Below, in pieces: positions 44,249 through 52,059 of a stretch of DNA of 52,059 nucleotides (positions are counted from its first letter, which is position 1; each line of letters begins with the position of its first letter). The DNA is taken from the NCBI GenBank assembly GCA_947629905.1, contig CANRFM010000015.1:1-52059 (forward strand). The letters run 5' to 3'. Origin of the DNA: an uncultured Clostridia bacterium. GTDB lineage: Bacteria; Bacillota; Clostridia; Oscillospirales; Ruminococcaceae. The notes beneath the pieces were generated by a model, which made no database searches, had not been told where the DNA came from, and worked only from the letters and a program-made list of their open reading frames with translations. The translations under genes and the position numbers were made by a program.

Positions 44249-45415
44249 ATGAAATTTTTGGACCGTCTTGCCGCTGTCTGTTTAGCAGGGGCAATGCTGC
44301 CGCTCTCTGCATTTCCGGCTGTATCCGTGGAGGATATGCCGTCCCTGCCGATCTCGCCCGCACCGGATTCGTCTGAAACACTGCTTCCGGCAAATTATAC
44401 GGAACTGGTCAACCGTATCAACCAATACGGCAATGTGCAGATCGTGGAGGATGGGATCCTCATCTATGCCGCCGCAGAGGGGAAAGATGTTTCCTTTTCG
44501 CTGTATTCTACCGATACGTCAGATGCACTCACTTTCGAGATCGAAGAAAAGCAGGTGTATTATGCGGATAGCACCAGCACTTACCCACTGTGCGGCGTGG
44601 CATATCTGGTAACACCTCTGCAAGAGCAACTGACGCTGGCGTGCAGCTACACCCATGAAGTGTATGACCTTGTGGAATTGGTCGGTACATGGGAGTTCCG
44701 CATGACAGACGATGGCTTAAAGGAAACGGATATTTTCGGGTATGTGCCGGACGGCTACTATGAAGCCAGCAACTTTGCCGACGAGCACGGTTCTCCGTGC
44801 ATCGTGCAGGACGATGACGGGGTGAGTTATCTGGTCTACTGCTATAGCAGCCCCGCAGGCACGCCGACGCACTATGAACTGAATGACAGAGGCTCGACAG
44901 CAGAATACAGCATCATCAGTGACCGCAAAGTCATACTGCTTGATGATACCATGATGGAAGGATGGGGACGGTATGTTGTGACCGTCATCCGCCCGGATTC
45001 TGCGGGTACGCTGCAATTCGGCTTAGATACCGTAGATTTCAACGGTGTAACGAAAAACAGCGAGACATCACGATTTGACGTGAATGATGAGCTTGCCTTT
45101 GCAGCACCCGGTATCACCATAGGATCCGGAGATGTAAATGCAGACCGTTCCATAGACAGCACAGACGTGAAACTTTTGCAGGGCTGGCTGCTGGGCAAGC
45201 CGTCAGACTGCATCTTCTGGAATGCCGATATGAACGGAGACGGCGTGGTCGATGTGTTCGACCTTGCCCTGCTCAAGCGAAAAGTCCGCGTCTTTTACTT
45301 TGAGGCGGTGCCGGTGCCATTGGGATGGGATACTGATACAATAGCGGATAGTGTTTTCAAGCGCTATCCGCTTTTTACTGCTCCTTTTTTTGTGAAAAAA
45401 AGTTTAACCCCTTGA
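44249..45415 (+). CDS. Secreted dockerin-bearing protein of unknown function
   Basis: 388 residues as read, 20 bases after the putative anti-sigma gene and behind GAAAGGAG. A signal peptide (about 1-26) is followed by about 260 residues of unfamiliar, probably beta-rich sequence and a type I dockerin (about 293-347) with loops DVNADRSIDSTDV and DMNGDGVVDVFDL, ending in LLKRK. The last 40 residues are odd: an intrinsic terminator lies inside this stretch, so the mRNA would end before the stop codon. A one-base shift at the AAAA near 45279 would end the protein at the TGA at 45301, right after the dockerin. A frameshift, in nature or in the sequence, is likely. No glycosidase motif is visible. 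Confidence 0.8.
   Translation: MKFLDRLAAVCLAGAMLPLSAFPAVSVEDMPSLPISPAPDSSETLLPANYTELVNRINQYGNVQIVEDGILIYAAAEGKDVSFSLYSTDTSDALTFEIEEKQVYYADSTSTYPLCGVAYLVTPLQEQLTLACSYTHEVYDLVELVGTWEFRMTDDGLKETDIFGYVPDGYYEASNFADEHGSPCIVQDDDGVSYLVYCYSSPAGTPTHYELNDRGSTAEYSIISDRKVILLDDTMMEGWGRYVVTVIRPDSAGTLQFGLDTVDFNGVTKNSETSRFDVNDELAFAAPGITIGSGDVNADRSIDSTDVKLLQGWLLGKPSDCIFWNADMNGDGVVDVFDLALLKRKVRVFYFEAVPVPLGWDTDTIADSVFKRYPLFTAPFFVKKSLTP
45343..45376 (+). terminator. Intrinsic terminator inside the 3' end of the dockerin gene
   Basis: AGCGGATAG (45343-45351) pairs with CTATCCGCT (45364-45372), then a run of T. It lies about 40 bases before the in-frame stop. Confidence 0.8.
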
Positions 45416-45440
45416 TTTTTTTCCGGAATTGTGGTATACT
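45412..45440 (+). promoter_or_regulatory. Promoter of the yicC-gmk-rpoZ operon
   Basis: TTGATT at 45412-45417, 17 bases, TATACT at 45435-45440. Confidence 0.75.
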
Positions 45441-45498
45441 ATTATAATTGGATGAAGTATGCACTGACAGCAGAAACTACATAAAGGAGATGAACCAT

Positions 45499-46422
45499 TT
45501 GCTGAAGAGTATGACAGGCTATGGGCGGGCGCAGGCGCAGCTTGACGGGCGGGATATTCTGGTAGAGATCCGTTCCGTCAATTCCCGCTATCTGGAACAG
45601 AATGTCCGCATCGGGCGGAATTATGCCTATCTTGAAGAAGAACTGAAAGCGCTCCTCAGAACCAGAGTTTCCCGTGGAAAGGCAGAAATTTCCGTTTCTG
45701 TCACACCGCTGGAGGGCAAGAAAGCGGACATTCGTGTCAATGAGGAGATCGTCCGGGGCTACCTCGATGCCATGCAGGCATATAATGCGAACACATTAAG
45801 CAGATACCAGCTGCTGCCCGATCAGGCACCGCAGGCTGCCGGGCTGCCCGGCAGGATGAGCTGGTCGTCCCTCATGCAGATGCCCGATGTGTTCCGGGTG
45901 GAAAAGCCGCAGGAGGATGAAGAAGCCGTCCGCCAGAGTGTGCTGACCGTTGCACAGGAGGCACTTGCTGCCTTTGTTGCCATGCGGGAGACGGAGGGCG
46001 AAAAGCTCCGGGAGGACATTCTGCACCGGTTGGAGCTGATCGGGCAGTCCGTTGCCGTGGTGGAGCAGGAAGCCCCCCGCCTGACGGAGCGCTACCGGGA
46101 ACGGCTTTACGCAAAGCTCACGGAAATTTTAGGAAACACCGCCATTGACGAGCAGCGCATTCTTACTGAAGCGGCAATTTTTTCCGAAAAGACTGCCGTA
46201 GACGAGGAGACCGTGCGCCTGCGCAGCCACATCACACAGATGTACACCATGCTCGATGCACCGGAAAGCATTGGCAGACGGTTAGATTTTCTGGTGCAGG
46301 AGATGAACCGGGAAGTTAATACCATTGGTTCTAAGGTGCAGGATGTGGACATTACCGCCGTGGTGGTGGATATGAAGTCTGAACTGGAAAAGATCCGGGA
46401 ACAGATCCAGAATGTGGAATGA
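45499..46422 (+). CDS. YicC family endoribonuclease
   Basis: 307 residues from the TTG at 45499, eight bases after AAAGGAGA. The ATG at 45490 overlaps that site and an earlier one lies upstream of it. The chosen start gives the family opening M-L-K-S-M-T-G-Y-G-R-A. Later hallmarks are EIRSVNSRYLEQNVRI and the C-terminal RRLDFLVQEMNREVNTIGSK. YicC proteins are RNA endonucleases implicated in sRNA turnover in Escherichia coli. Position before gmk and rpoZ matches the Bacillus yloC-gmk-rpoZ order, although the small remA gene usually found between yicC and gmk is missing. Confidence 0.93.
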   Translation: MLKSMTGYGRAQAQLDGRDILVEIRSVNSRYLEQNVRIGRNYAYLEEELKALLRTRVSRGKAEISVSVTPLEGKKADIRVNEEIVRGYLDAMQAYNANTLSRYQLLPDQAPQAAGLPGRMSWSSLMQMPDVFRVEKPQEDEEAVRQSVLTVAQEALAAFVAMRETEGEKLREDILHRLELIGQSVAVVEQEAPRLTERYRERLYAKLTEILGNTAIDEQRILTEAAIFSEKTAVDEETVRLRSHITQMYTMLDAPESIGRRLDFLVQEMNREVNTIGSKVQDVDITAVVVDMKSELEKIREQIQNVE

Positions 46423-46441
46423 CCGAAAGGAGGAGAGACCC

Positions 46442-47017
46442 ATGCAGCGTGGAAAGCTGATCGTCGTGTCTGCCCCGTCCGGGTGCGGCAAAGGCACGAT
46501 CCTCAAGGAAATCTTAAAAGACCCCAAGTTTTACTATTCGGTCTCTGCCACGACCCGCAAGCCACGGGAGGGGGAACAGGACGGTGTGCATTACCGGTTT
46601 CTGGAAAGGGCAGATTTCGAGGAGCGTATCCGGGCGGATGCCTTTCTCGAATACGCCGAATACTGCGGCAATTACTACGGCACACTCAGCGCCCCCATTG
46701 AGGAACAGCGCAATGCCGGGCGGCACGTGATACTGGAAATTGAGGTGCAGGGTGCTATGCAGATACGCAAGCTTTGCCCGGATGCCGTGTTCGTGTTCAT
46801 TGCGCCCCCCAGCCCGGAAGTGCTGCGGGAACGGCTTACAGGCAGAGGGACGGAAAGCCCCGATGTCATTGAAGCACGTGTCGCACAGGCGGAGAAAGAG
46901 CTTTCCTGTAAGGAAGCATACGACTATTGCATTATCAACGATGTGCTTGCAGATGCCATTGCGGATCTGCGGGCGATCGTAAGATCGGAGGAACTGAAAA
47001 TTGAGAAGATGGATTGA
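46442..47017 (+). CDS. gmk: Guanylate kinase
   Basis: 191 residues from the ATG at 46442 behind AAAGGAGGAG. The P-loop is SAPSGCGKGT (about 10-19), followed by the GMP-binding SATTRKPREGEQDGVHYRFL and AEYCGNYYGT and the lid region with RLTGRGTESPDVI. It phosphorylates GMP to GDP. rpoZ follows after 19 bases. Confidence 0.97.
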   Translation: MQRGKLIVVSAPSGCGKGTILKEILKDPKFYYSVSATTRKPREGEQDGVHYRFLERADFEERIRADAFLEYAEYCGNYYGTLSAPIEEQRNAGRHVILEIEVQGAMQIRKLCPDAVFVFIAPPSPEVLRERLTGRGTESPDVIEARVAQAEKELSCKEAYDYCIINDVLADAIADLRAIVRSEELKIEKMD

Positions 47018-47036
47018 ACCAAGAGGAGAGAGCACT

Positions 47037-47255
47037 ATGCTGCGTCCCGCTGTTACCCAGATGATCACCAAGAACGAAAGCTGCTATTCCCTCGTCATCG
47101 GTGTTGCCAAGCGGGCAAGGGAAATTGCGGATGAGCTGAGCAAGAATCAGCAGATCTTAGAAGAAAAACCTGTCAAGACTGCCGTTGACGAATACGCACG
47201 GGGTGAATTCAAGATCGTGCAGGCATCTGCGGATGATTCCGGACTGTTCCAGTAA
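47037..47255 (+). CDS. rpoZ: RNA polymerase omega subunit
   Basis: 72 residues from the ATG at 47037 behind AAGAGGAGAG. An upstream in-frame ATG at 47001 overlaps gmk. The omega pattern is visible: a conserved YSLVIGVAKRAREI helix, then EEKPVKTAVDEYARGEFKI. It stabilises the beta-prime subunit of RNA polymerase. Gene order gmk-rpoZ is conserved across Firmicutes. Confidence 0.95.
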   Translation: MLRPAVTQMITKNESCYSLVIGVAKRAREIADELSKNQQILEEKPVKTAVDEYARGEFKIVQASADDSGLFQ

Positions 47256-47267
47256 TTTTGGTGGGTC

Positions 47268-49724
47268 ATGATGCTGGTGGATGTTTTTTCAATTGCACAG
47301 GTCGCTGTTCAGGCGGGAGGGGCTGCCGGGGATACGCTCTACAGCTACCTGATACCGCCGGAGCTGACGGCACAGTGTCAGACGGGCAGCCGGGTGATCG
47401 TTCCGTTCGGACGGGCAAACCGGAAGCTCCCCGGCATGGTGCTTTCCGTTTCCGAGCAGGAAGATACCCCGGAGATTCTTCGCCGTATCAAATATATCTA
47501 TGCCCTTGCCGATGCCGAACCGTGCCTGAATGCGGAACAGGTGAAGCTGGTTTTGTGGCTGCGGGAGAATACGTTCTGCACCTACTATGATGCCGTGCGT
47601 ACAGTACTCCCGGCAGCATTGCAGCTGCGGATGGAACAGAGCTTTGTGCTGCATGAGGATGTTCCGGCGGATGCTCTGAGCGTACCGGCACAGCAGTTTT
47701 TAGAGGTGCTGCGTGCAGCACATTCCCAGCAGGAACGGGACAGTCTGCTCACTGCCGGACGCAGCCCCGAAAAGCGAAAGCTTGTTGCGGAGCTCACAGC
47801 GGCAGGCATTGTCAGCCAGACCTGCGATGTCAAGCCTCGTGTCCAGTCAAAAAAAGTGCGCATGGTGCGTGCACTCCCCGAACCGGAAACACCTGTCCGC
47901 CTTTCTGCGAAGCTGCGTCAGGCAGCGGAGACACTCCGGGAATATGAGACACTGACCGAGAAGGAATTTTGCTACATCTGCGGCATCACAGCACCGTCTG
48001 TCAAAAAAATGGCGCAGGAGGGCGTGATCGAACGCTTCGATGCCGAACCGCCCCCGAAGTTTACCGCCGGAGAAAGCCCTGCACCGCTGACACTTTCCCC
48101 GGCACAGCAGCAGGTTTATGACCGCATTGCCCCTGCCATTGATGCACAGCGGGCGAAGTGCTTTCTGTTGCGTGGCGTGACCGGCAGCGGCAAGACGGCA
48201 GTCTTTGAGATGCTCATCCGGCATACGCTGGAACAGGGCAGGTCTGCCATTTTACTGCTCCCGGAAATTGGTCTGACACCGCAGACGGTCAGCCGCTTTG
48301 CGGCACGTTTCGGGGATGCGGTGGCAGTCGTCCACAGTGCGCTCCCGCTTTCTGAACGGCGGCAGTCCTACGAACGGGCAATGCGTGGACAGGCGAAGAT
48401 CATCATCGGCACGAGGAGTGCCGTGTTCACGCCCGTGCAGAATTTAGGGCTGATCATCATGGACGAGGAGGGCGAACGCTCCTACAAATCGGAGGCTGCC
48501 CCCCGGTATGATACCATTCAGGTGGCAAAGCAGCGCTGTCTGTATCACAATGCAGTCCTGCTGCCGGCTTCGGCAACGCCGACACTGGAAAGCTACTACC
48601 ATGCCAAGAAAGGCATCTATGAACTGGTGGAGCTGACGGAGCGCTATCAGAATATGCCGCTCCCGGCTGTCGAAACGGTGGATATGTCCCTCGAACGGCA
48701 GGCGGGCAACGAGTCGGAATTCAGTTTCCGCCTGACAGAGGCACTGACGGAGACACTCGGACGGGGTGAGCAGGCGATTTTGCTGCTCAACCGGCGGGGG
48801 TATCATACGCTTATTAGCTGCTGCCGCTGTAATCAGCCGGTCTGCTGCGAAAACTGCTCTGTTCCCATGACCTATCACCGATCGGATGATCTTCTGCACT
48901 GTCACTACTGCGGTGCGGTGAGATCTGTTCCGGCGAACTGCCCGCACTGCGGCAATGTGAAACTGCGGCGTATGGGCTTCGGGACACAGCGTCTCGAGGA
49001 AGAACTGGCAGCACGCTTTCCGCAGGCAAGACTGCTGCGCATGGATGCGGACACGACCGGTTCCCGGTTTGCCTATGAAAAGGGCTTTGAGGCGTTCCGG
49101 AAAGGGGAATATGACATTATGCTCGGCACACAGATGATCGGCAAGGGTCTGGATTTCCCGAATGTGACGCTTGTGGGCGTGCTGAGCGTGGACAAGGCGC
49201 TGTTTGCCGGGGATTACCGGAGCTATGAGCGTACTTTTTCCCTGATCACGCAGGTCGTTGGACGTGGCGGGCGCAGCGGCAAGGCAGGACGGGCGATCTT
49301 GCAAACGTTTCTGCCCGATCACTACGTGCTGCGGCTGGCGGCACAGCAGGATTATGTAAAATTCTACGAGGAGGAACTCTCCATCCGCAAGGCTTTGCTG
49401 TATCCGCCGTTCTGCGATATTCTGACTGTCAGTGTCTCTGCCGGAACACCGGAGGAAGCGGAAGCAGGGGCAAGGACTTTCATCGTCTGTATGCAGGATA
49501 TTTTACAGAAACAGACGGAAAAACTGCCGCTGCGGGTGTTGGGTCCCGTACCATTCAACTATGTCAAGATCTGCGGCAAATATCGCTGGCGGATCATCAT
49601 AAAATGCAAGAATACCAAGCAGTTCCGGGATTTCATGCGGGACGTGATGCAGTATGCATCCGGCTTCCGGGAGACCGCACGGGCACAGATCAGCTTTGAC
49701 CTGAACGGAAGCACCGGGCTGTAA
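47268..49724 (+). CDS. priA: Primosomal protein N' (PriA helicase)
   Basis: 818 residues, complete. The N-terminal DNA-binding domain is followed by a superfamily 2 helicase with Walker A GVTGSGKT (about 303-310) and a motif II that reads D-E-E-G (399-402) where PriA normally has D-E-E-H. Two zinc sites are intact (CCRCNQPVCCENC and CHYCG ... CPHCG), and motifs V and VI (GTQMIGKGLDFPNV, QVVGRGGRSGKAGRAILQT) are present. It restarts stalled replication forks. coaBC, usual between rpoZ and priA in Bacillus, is absent. The weak ribosome site GGTGGG suggests coupling to upstream translation. Confidence 0.96.
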   Translation: MMLVDVFSIAQVAVQAGGAAGDTLYSYLIPPELTAQCQTGSRVIVPFGRANRKLPGMVLSVSEQEDTPEILRRIKYIYALADAEPCLNAEQVKLVLWLRENTFCTYYDAVRTVLPAALQLRMEQSFVLHEDVPADALSVPAQQFLEVLRAAHSQQERDSLLTAGRSPEKRKLVAELTAAGIVSQTCDVKPRVQSKKVRMVRALPEPETPVRLSAKLRQAAETLREYETLTEKEFCYICGITAPSVKKMAQEGVIERFDAEPPPKFTAGESPAPLTLSPAQQQVYDRIAPAIDAQRAKCFLLRGVTGSGKTAVFEMLIRHTLEQGRSAILLLPEIGLTPQTVSRFAARFGDAVAVVHSALPLSERRQSYERAMRGQAKIIIGTRSAVFTPVQNLGLIIMDEEGERSYKSEAAPRYDTIQVAKQRCLYHNAVLLPASATPTLESYYHAKKGIYELVELTERYQNMPLPAVETVDMSLERQAGNESEFSFRLTEALTETLGRGEQAILLLNRRGYHTLISCCRCNQPVCCENCSVPMTYHRSDDLLHCHYCGAVRSVPANCPHCGNVKLRRMGFGTQRLEEELAARFPQARLLRMDADTTGSRFAYEKGFEAFRKGEYDIMLGTQMIGKGLDFPNVTLVGVLSVDKALFAGDYRSYERTFSLITQVVGRGGRSGKAGRAILQTFLPDHYVLRLAAQQDYVKFYEEELSIRKALLYPPFCDILTVSVSAGTPEEAEAGARTFIVCMQDILQKQTEKLPLRVLGPVPFNYVKICGKYRWRIIIKCKNTKQFRDFMRDVMQYASGFRETARAQISFDLNGSTGL

Positions 49725-49739
49725 GCCGGGAGGAAAATT

Positions 49740-50213
49740 ATGGCTATCAGAAAAATCGTAAACAAGAGCGACCCCGTTCTGCACTGCAAGTGCAAGCCGG
49801 TGGAAAAATTTGACGAAAAGCTGCACATTTTGCTCGATGATATGAAAGAGACCCTTGCCAAGGCGCAGGGCGTGGGACTGGCTGCCCCGCAGGTCGGCAT
49901 CCGGCGGCGTGCGGTGATCATCGACATCGGCGAGGAGGAGAGCGAGATGATCGAGCTGGTCAATCCCGTGATCCTGAAAAGATCCGGCAGACAGCGTGAC
50001 ATAGAAGGCTGCCTTTCCTGCCCGGATGAATGGGGCTATGTGGTGCGCCCGGCGAAGTGTACTGTCCGGGCACAGGACAGAAACGGCGAATTTTTCGAGA
50101 TGAACTTGGAGGGGCTTGCCTGTCGGTGTGCCTGTCATGAACTGGATCATCTGGAGGGCAAGCTGTTTCTGGAACTGGTAGATGAATTTGTAGAGCTTGG
50201 AGATGAAGCATAA
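49740..50213 (+). CDS. def: Peptide deformylase
   Basis: 157 residues behind GGGAGG. All three metal-site motifs are present: GVGLAAPQVG, EGCLSCPD (metal cysteine in the usual EGCLS box) and HELDHLEGKLF. It removes the formyl group from new proteins. It overlaps fmt by one base (TAATG), joining the enzymes that add and remove the formyl group. Confidence 0.97.
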   Translation: MAIRKIVNKSDPVLHCKCKPVEKFDEKLHILLDDMKETLAKAQGVGLAAPQVGIRRRAVIIDIGEEESEMIELVNPVILKRSGRQRDIEGCLSCPDEWGYVVRPAKCTVRAQDRNGEFFEMNLEGLACRCACHELDHLEGKLFLELVDEFVELGDEA

Positions 50214-51139
50214 TGCGCATTGTATTCATGGGAACACCGGATTTTGCTGTACCGACCATGGAGGCACTCATTCAGGCAGGGGAGGACGTGACGGGCGTGT
50301 TTACACAGCCCGACAAACCCAATGGCAGAAAGATGAAGCTGCAATTTTCTCCCGTCAAGCAGGCAGCACTGAAACGGGGCATTTCCGTGTATCAGCCTAC
50401 CAGTCTGCGGAAAGGCGAGGATGCTGCCGAAGCGCTTGCGGCATTGCAGAAATTGAAACCGGATGTGATCGTGGTGGCTGCCTACGGGCAGATCTTACCC
50501 AAAGAGATCCTGACACTGCCGCCGTATGGCTGCCTGAATGTCCATGCATCTCTGCTTCCGGCATACCGGGGTGCAGCACCCATTCAGCACTGTCTTTTGG
50601 ACGGCGTGAAAGAGACCGGCGTGACTATCATGCAAATGGCAGAAGGGCTTGACACGGGCGATATGCTCTTACAGGAAAGCCTTGCCGTGGGCGAAAATGA
50701 GATCGCCGAAGAACTGCATGACCGGCTGTCCGAACTGGGGGCAAGGCTTGCAGTACAGGCAGTGAAAGCACTTCCGGCAGGCACACTCACGCCCCGGCAG
50801 CAGGACGATGCGGCATCTTCCTACGCTTCTATGATACGCAAGGAAATGTCGGCACTCGATTTCACGCAGCCGGCGGTGAAGCTGCATCGTATCATCTGTG
50901 CGCTCACGGGCTTTACGAAATTGGACGGCAAGCGGCTGAAAGTTTACCGGAGCGAAGTACTTCCGGGTACGGGGGATGCCCCGTGCGGAACGGTCGTGGA
51001 TGCGGCGCATTTTACGGTACAGTGCGGTGACGGAACGCTGCTGCGGCTCTGTGAGGTGCAGATCGAGGGCGGCAAGCGCTTGCCGGTGCAGGAATTCCTG
51101 CGTGGCAGAAAGCTTGAACAGGGCGCACAGCTCGGCTGA
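50213..51139 (+). CDS. fmt: Methionyl-tRNA formyltransferase
   Basis: 308 residues. The formyl-transfer domain shows GTPDFAVPTMEALI at the start, VVAAYGQILPKEIL, and the catalytic box LNVHASLLPAYRGAAPI with its asparagine, histidine and downstream aspartate (EGLDTGDML). The C-terminal domain binds tRNA. It formylates initiator Met-tRNA. Stop and next start overlap as TGATG. Confidence 0.97.
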   Translation: MRIVFMGTPDFAVPTMEALIQAGEDVTGVFTQPDKPNGRKMKLQFSPVKQAALKRGISVYQPTSLRKGEDAAEALAALQKLKPDVIVVAAYGQILPKEILTLPPYGCLNVHASLLPAYRGAAPIQHCLLDGVKETGVTIMQMAEGLDTGDMLLQESLAVGENEIAEELHDRLSELGARLAVQAVKALPAGTLTPRQQDDAASSYASMIRKEMSALDFTQPAVKLHRIICALTGFTKLDGKRLKVYRSEVLPGTGDAPCGTVVDAAHFTVQCGDGTLLRLCEVQIEGGKRLPVQEFLRGRKLEQGAQLG

Positions 51140-52059
51140 TGGAAAGCGCAAGAAAATTAGCGGTCACGCTCCTGCTGCGCACCTTTGAGGAGGGCGGCTA
51201 TTCCCATCTGCTCCTGCGGCAGATGCTGACGGATTCCGGGCTTTCCCCGCAGGACAAGAGTTTGTGCACCATGCTCTATCAGGGCACAGCGGCAAGGATG
51301 CTGACGTTACGCTATATCGTCTCCCTCTACAGCAAGCGGCAGCCGGAAAAGCTCGATGCACCCGTGCGGTATATTCTGTACACCGGGCTGTATCAGCTTC
51401 TGTACTGCGACCGTATCCCGGACAGTGCGGCAGTCAACGAAAGTGTGAAGCTGACAGGGCAATTCCGGGTGAAAAGTGCGGCAGGGCTTGTGAATTATGT
51501 ACTCCGGCAGTTCCTGCGGGACGGCAAGCAGTATCCGGTAACAGCAGACCGGTGGCATTCGGGAATGCTGCAATATTCTGTTCCGGAAGAACTGCTGCGG
51601 CAAGTCGTGGAAGAACGTGGCTGGGCGTTTGCGGAGTCGTTTTTCAGTGACAGTCTGCTGCCTGCGCCGTGTACGGTACGGCTGAATCCGCTGCGGGCTT
51701 CCGTGGAGGATATTGCCGCATTGCAGCCGCAGGCGTGCCGTACAGCGGGGTGCTATCAGGTGGAGACACCGGACATCACCGGAACACAGGCATTCCGGGA
51801 AGGGCTGCTCCATGTGCAGGATGAGGCTTCACAGCTTTGCTGCGCATTGCTAAGGGCGAAGCCGGGGGAGACGGTGCTCGATATGTGTGCTGCACCGGGG
51901 GGCAAGAGTTTCACAATTGCCGAACAGATGCAGGACGAGGGGCAGGTGTATGCGTTCGACCTGCACCCGCAGCGGGCGGAACTGATCCGGAAAGGCGCAG
52001 AACGGCTTGGCTTGCGGTGTATCACGGCAGGGGTGCAGGATGCTTCAGAATGGCGGGCG
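51139..52059 (+). CDS. rsmB: 16S rRNA cytosine-5 methyltransferase RsmB (3' truncated by window)
   Basis: The frame opens at the ATG at 51139, overlapping the fmt stop, and runs off the right edge after 307 residues without a stop. The first 140 residues are the NusB-like RNA-binding domain (RKLAVTLLLRTFEEGGYSHLLLR ... IPDSAAVNESVKL). The methyltransferase domain then starts, with the SAM-binding motif VLDMCAAPGGKS and the next motif VYAFDLHPQR. The catalytic cysteines lie beyond the window. The def-fmt-rsmB order is conserved in Firmicutes. Confidence 0.95.
   Translation, partial: MESARKLAVTLLLRTFEEGGYSHLLLRQMLTDSGLSPQDKSLCTMLYQGTAARMLTLRYIVSLYSKRQPEKLDAPVRYILYTGLYQLLYCDRIPDSAAVNESVKLTGQFRVKSAAGLVNYVLRQFLRDGKQYPVTADRWHSGMLQYSVPEELLRQVVEERGWAFAESFFSDSLLPAPCTVRLNPLRASVEDIAALQPQACRTAGCYQVETPDITGTQAFREGLLHVQDEASQLCCALLRAKPGETVLDMCAAPGGKSFTIAEQMQDEGQVYAFDLHPQRAELIRKGAERLGLRCITAGVQDASEWRA

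Noticed and set aside
1-52059. tRNA, rRNA, insertion sequence or prophage genes
   Set aside because: I looked for transposase or integrase motifs, long terminal inverted repeats with an internal gene, and tRNA-like arms, and saw none. A dedicated tRNA scan was not possible here.

Overview
The window looks like a chromosome segment of a fibre-degrading, cellulosome-forming gut Firmicute of the Ruminococcus type (close to R. champanellensis or R. flavefaciens in style). The grounds are two very large secreted xylan enzymes that each carry an internal type I dockerin, a third secreted dockerin protein, a decayed dockerin fragment, Gram-positive gene orders (rplS-lepB-rbgA-rnhB-yraN, tig-clpP-clpX, yicC-gmk-rpoZ-priA-def-fmt-rsmB), strong AGGAGG ribosome sites, frequent TTG starts and TTGACA-17-TATAAT promoters. 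The species name is inference. I see no rRNA, tRNA, insertion sequence, phage or CRISPR array.

Layout. 1-2944: operon of a YbjN-like protein, a DUF368 polyprenyl-phosphate translocase and an Fe-S aldo/keto reductase. 3029-4909: a beta-helix surface protein and a small DUF3592-like membrane protein. 5156-11993: the xylanolytic pair, CBM-GH10-CBM-dockerin-GH43-CBM6 followed by GH30-CBM-dockerin-CE1 esterase. Together they would cut the xylan backbone, remove arabinose, attack glucuronoxylan and release ester groups. 12111-16232: a small acidic protein, then a visibly lower-GC FtsX-type ABC exporter on the minus strand, next to the broken end of a former dockerin gene whose terminator survives. 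16264-20491: a repeat-rich promoter driving a GntR (YtrA-type) repressor, an ABC ATPase and a permease with a huge outer domain. 20550-24960: asnB behind a leader terminator, then a radical SAM protein and its DUF2344 partner behind a structured leader.

24967-34659 is mainly housekeeping: rplS with a long structured leader, a 174-bp fold-back element, two tandem signal peptidases, rbgA, rnhB, yraN, thrC, a phosphoesterase, tig, clpP and clpX. 34736-39012 holds a small class B PBP divergent from a VanY-type carboxypeptidase (with three 11-bp direct repeats between them) and a FecCD/FecE-type metal-chelate importer without a binding protein. 39294-42549: a solitary XRE regulator and trkA-trkH potassium uptake. 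42673-45415: an ECF sigma factor, a one-pass membrane protein placed like its anti-sigma factor, and a secreted dockerin protein. This is the most suggestive candidate for an undescribed signalling unit linking the cell surface or cellulosome to transcription. 45499-52059: the yicC-gmk-rpoZ-priA-def-fmt-rsmB operon, cut by the window edge inside rsmB.
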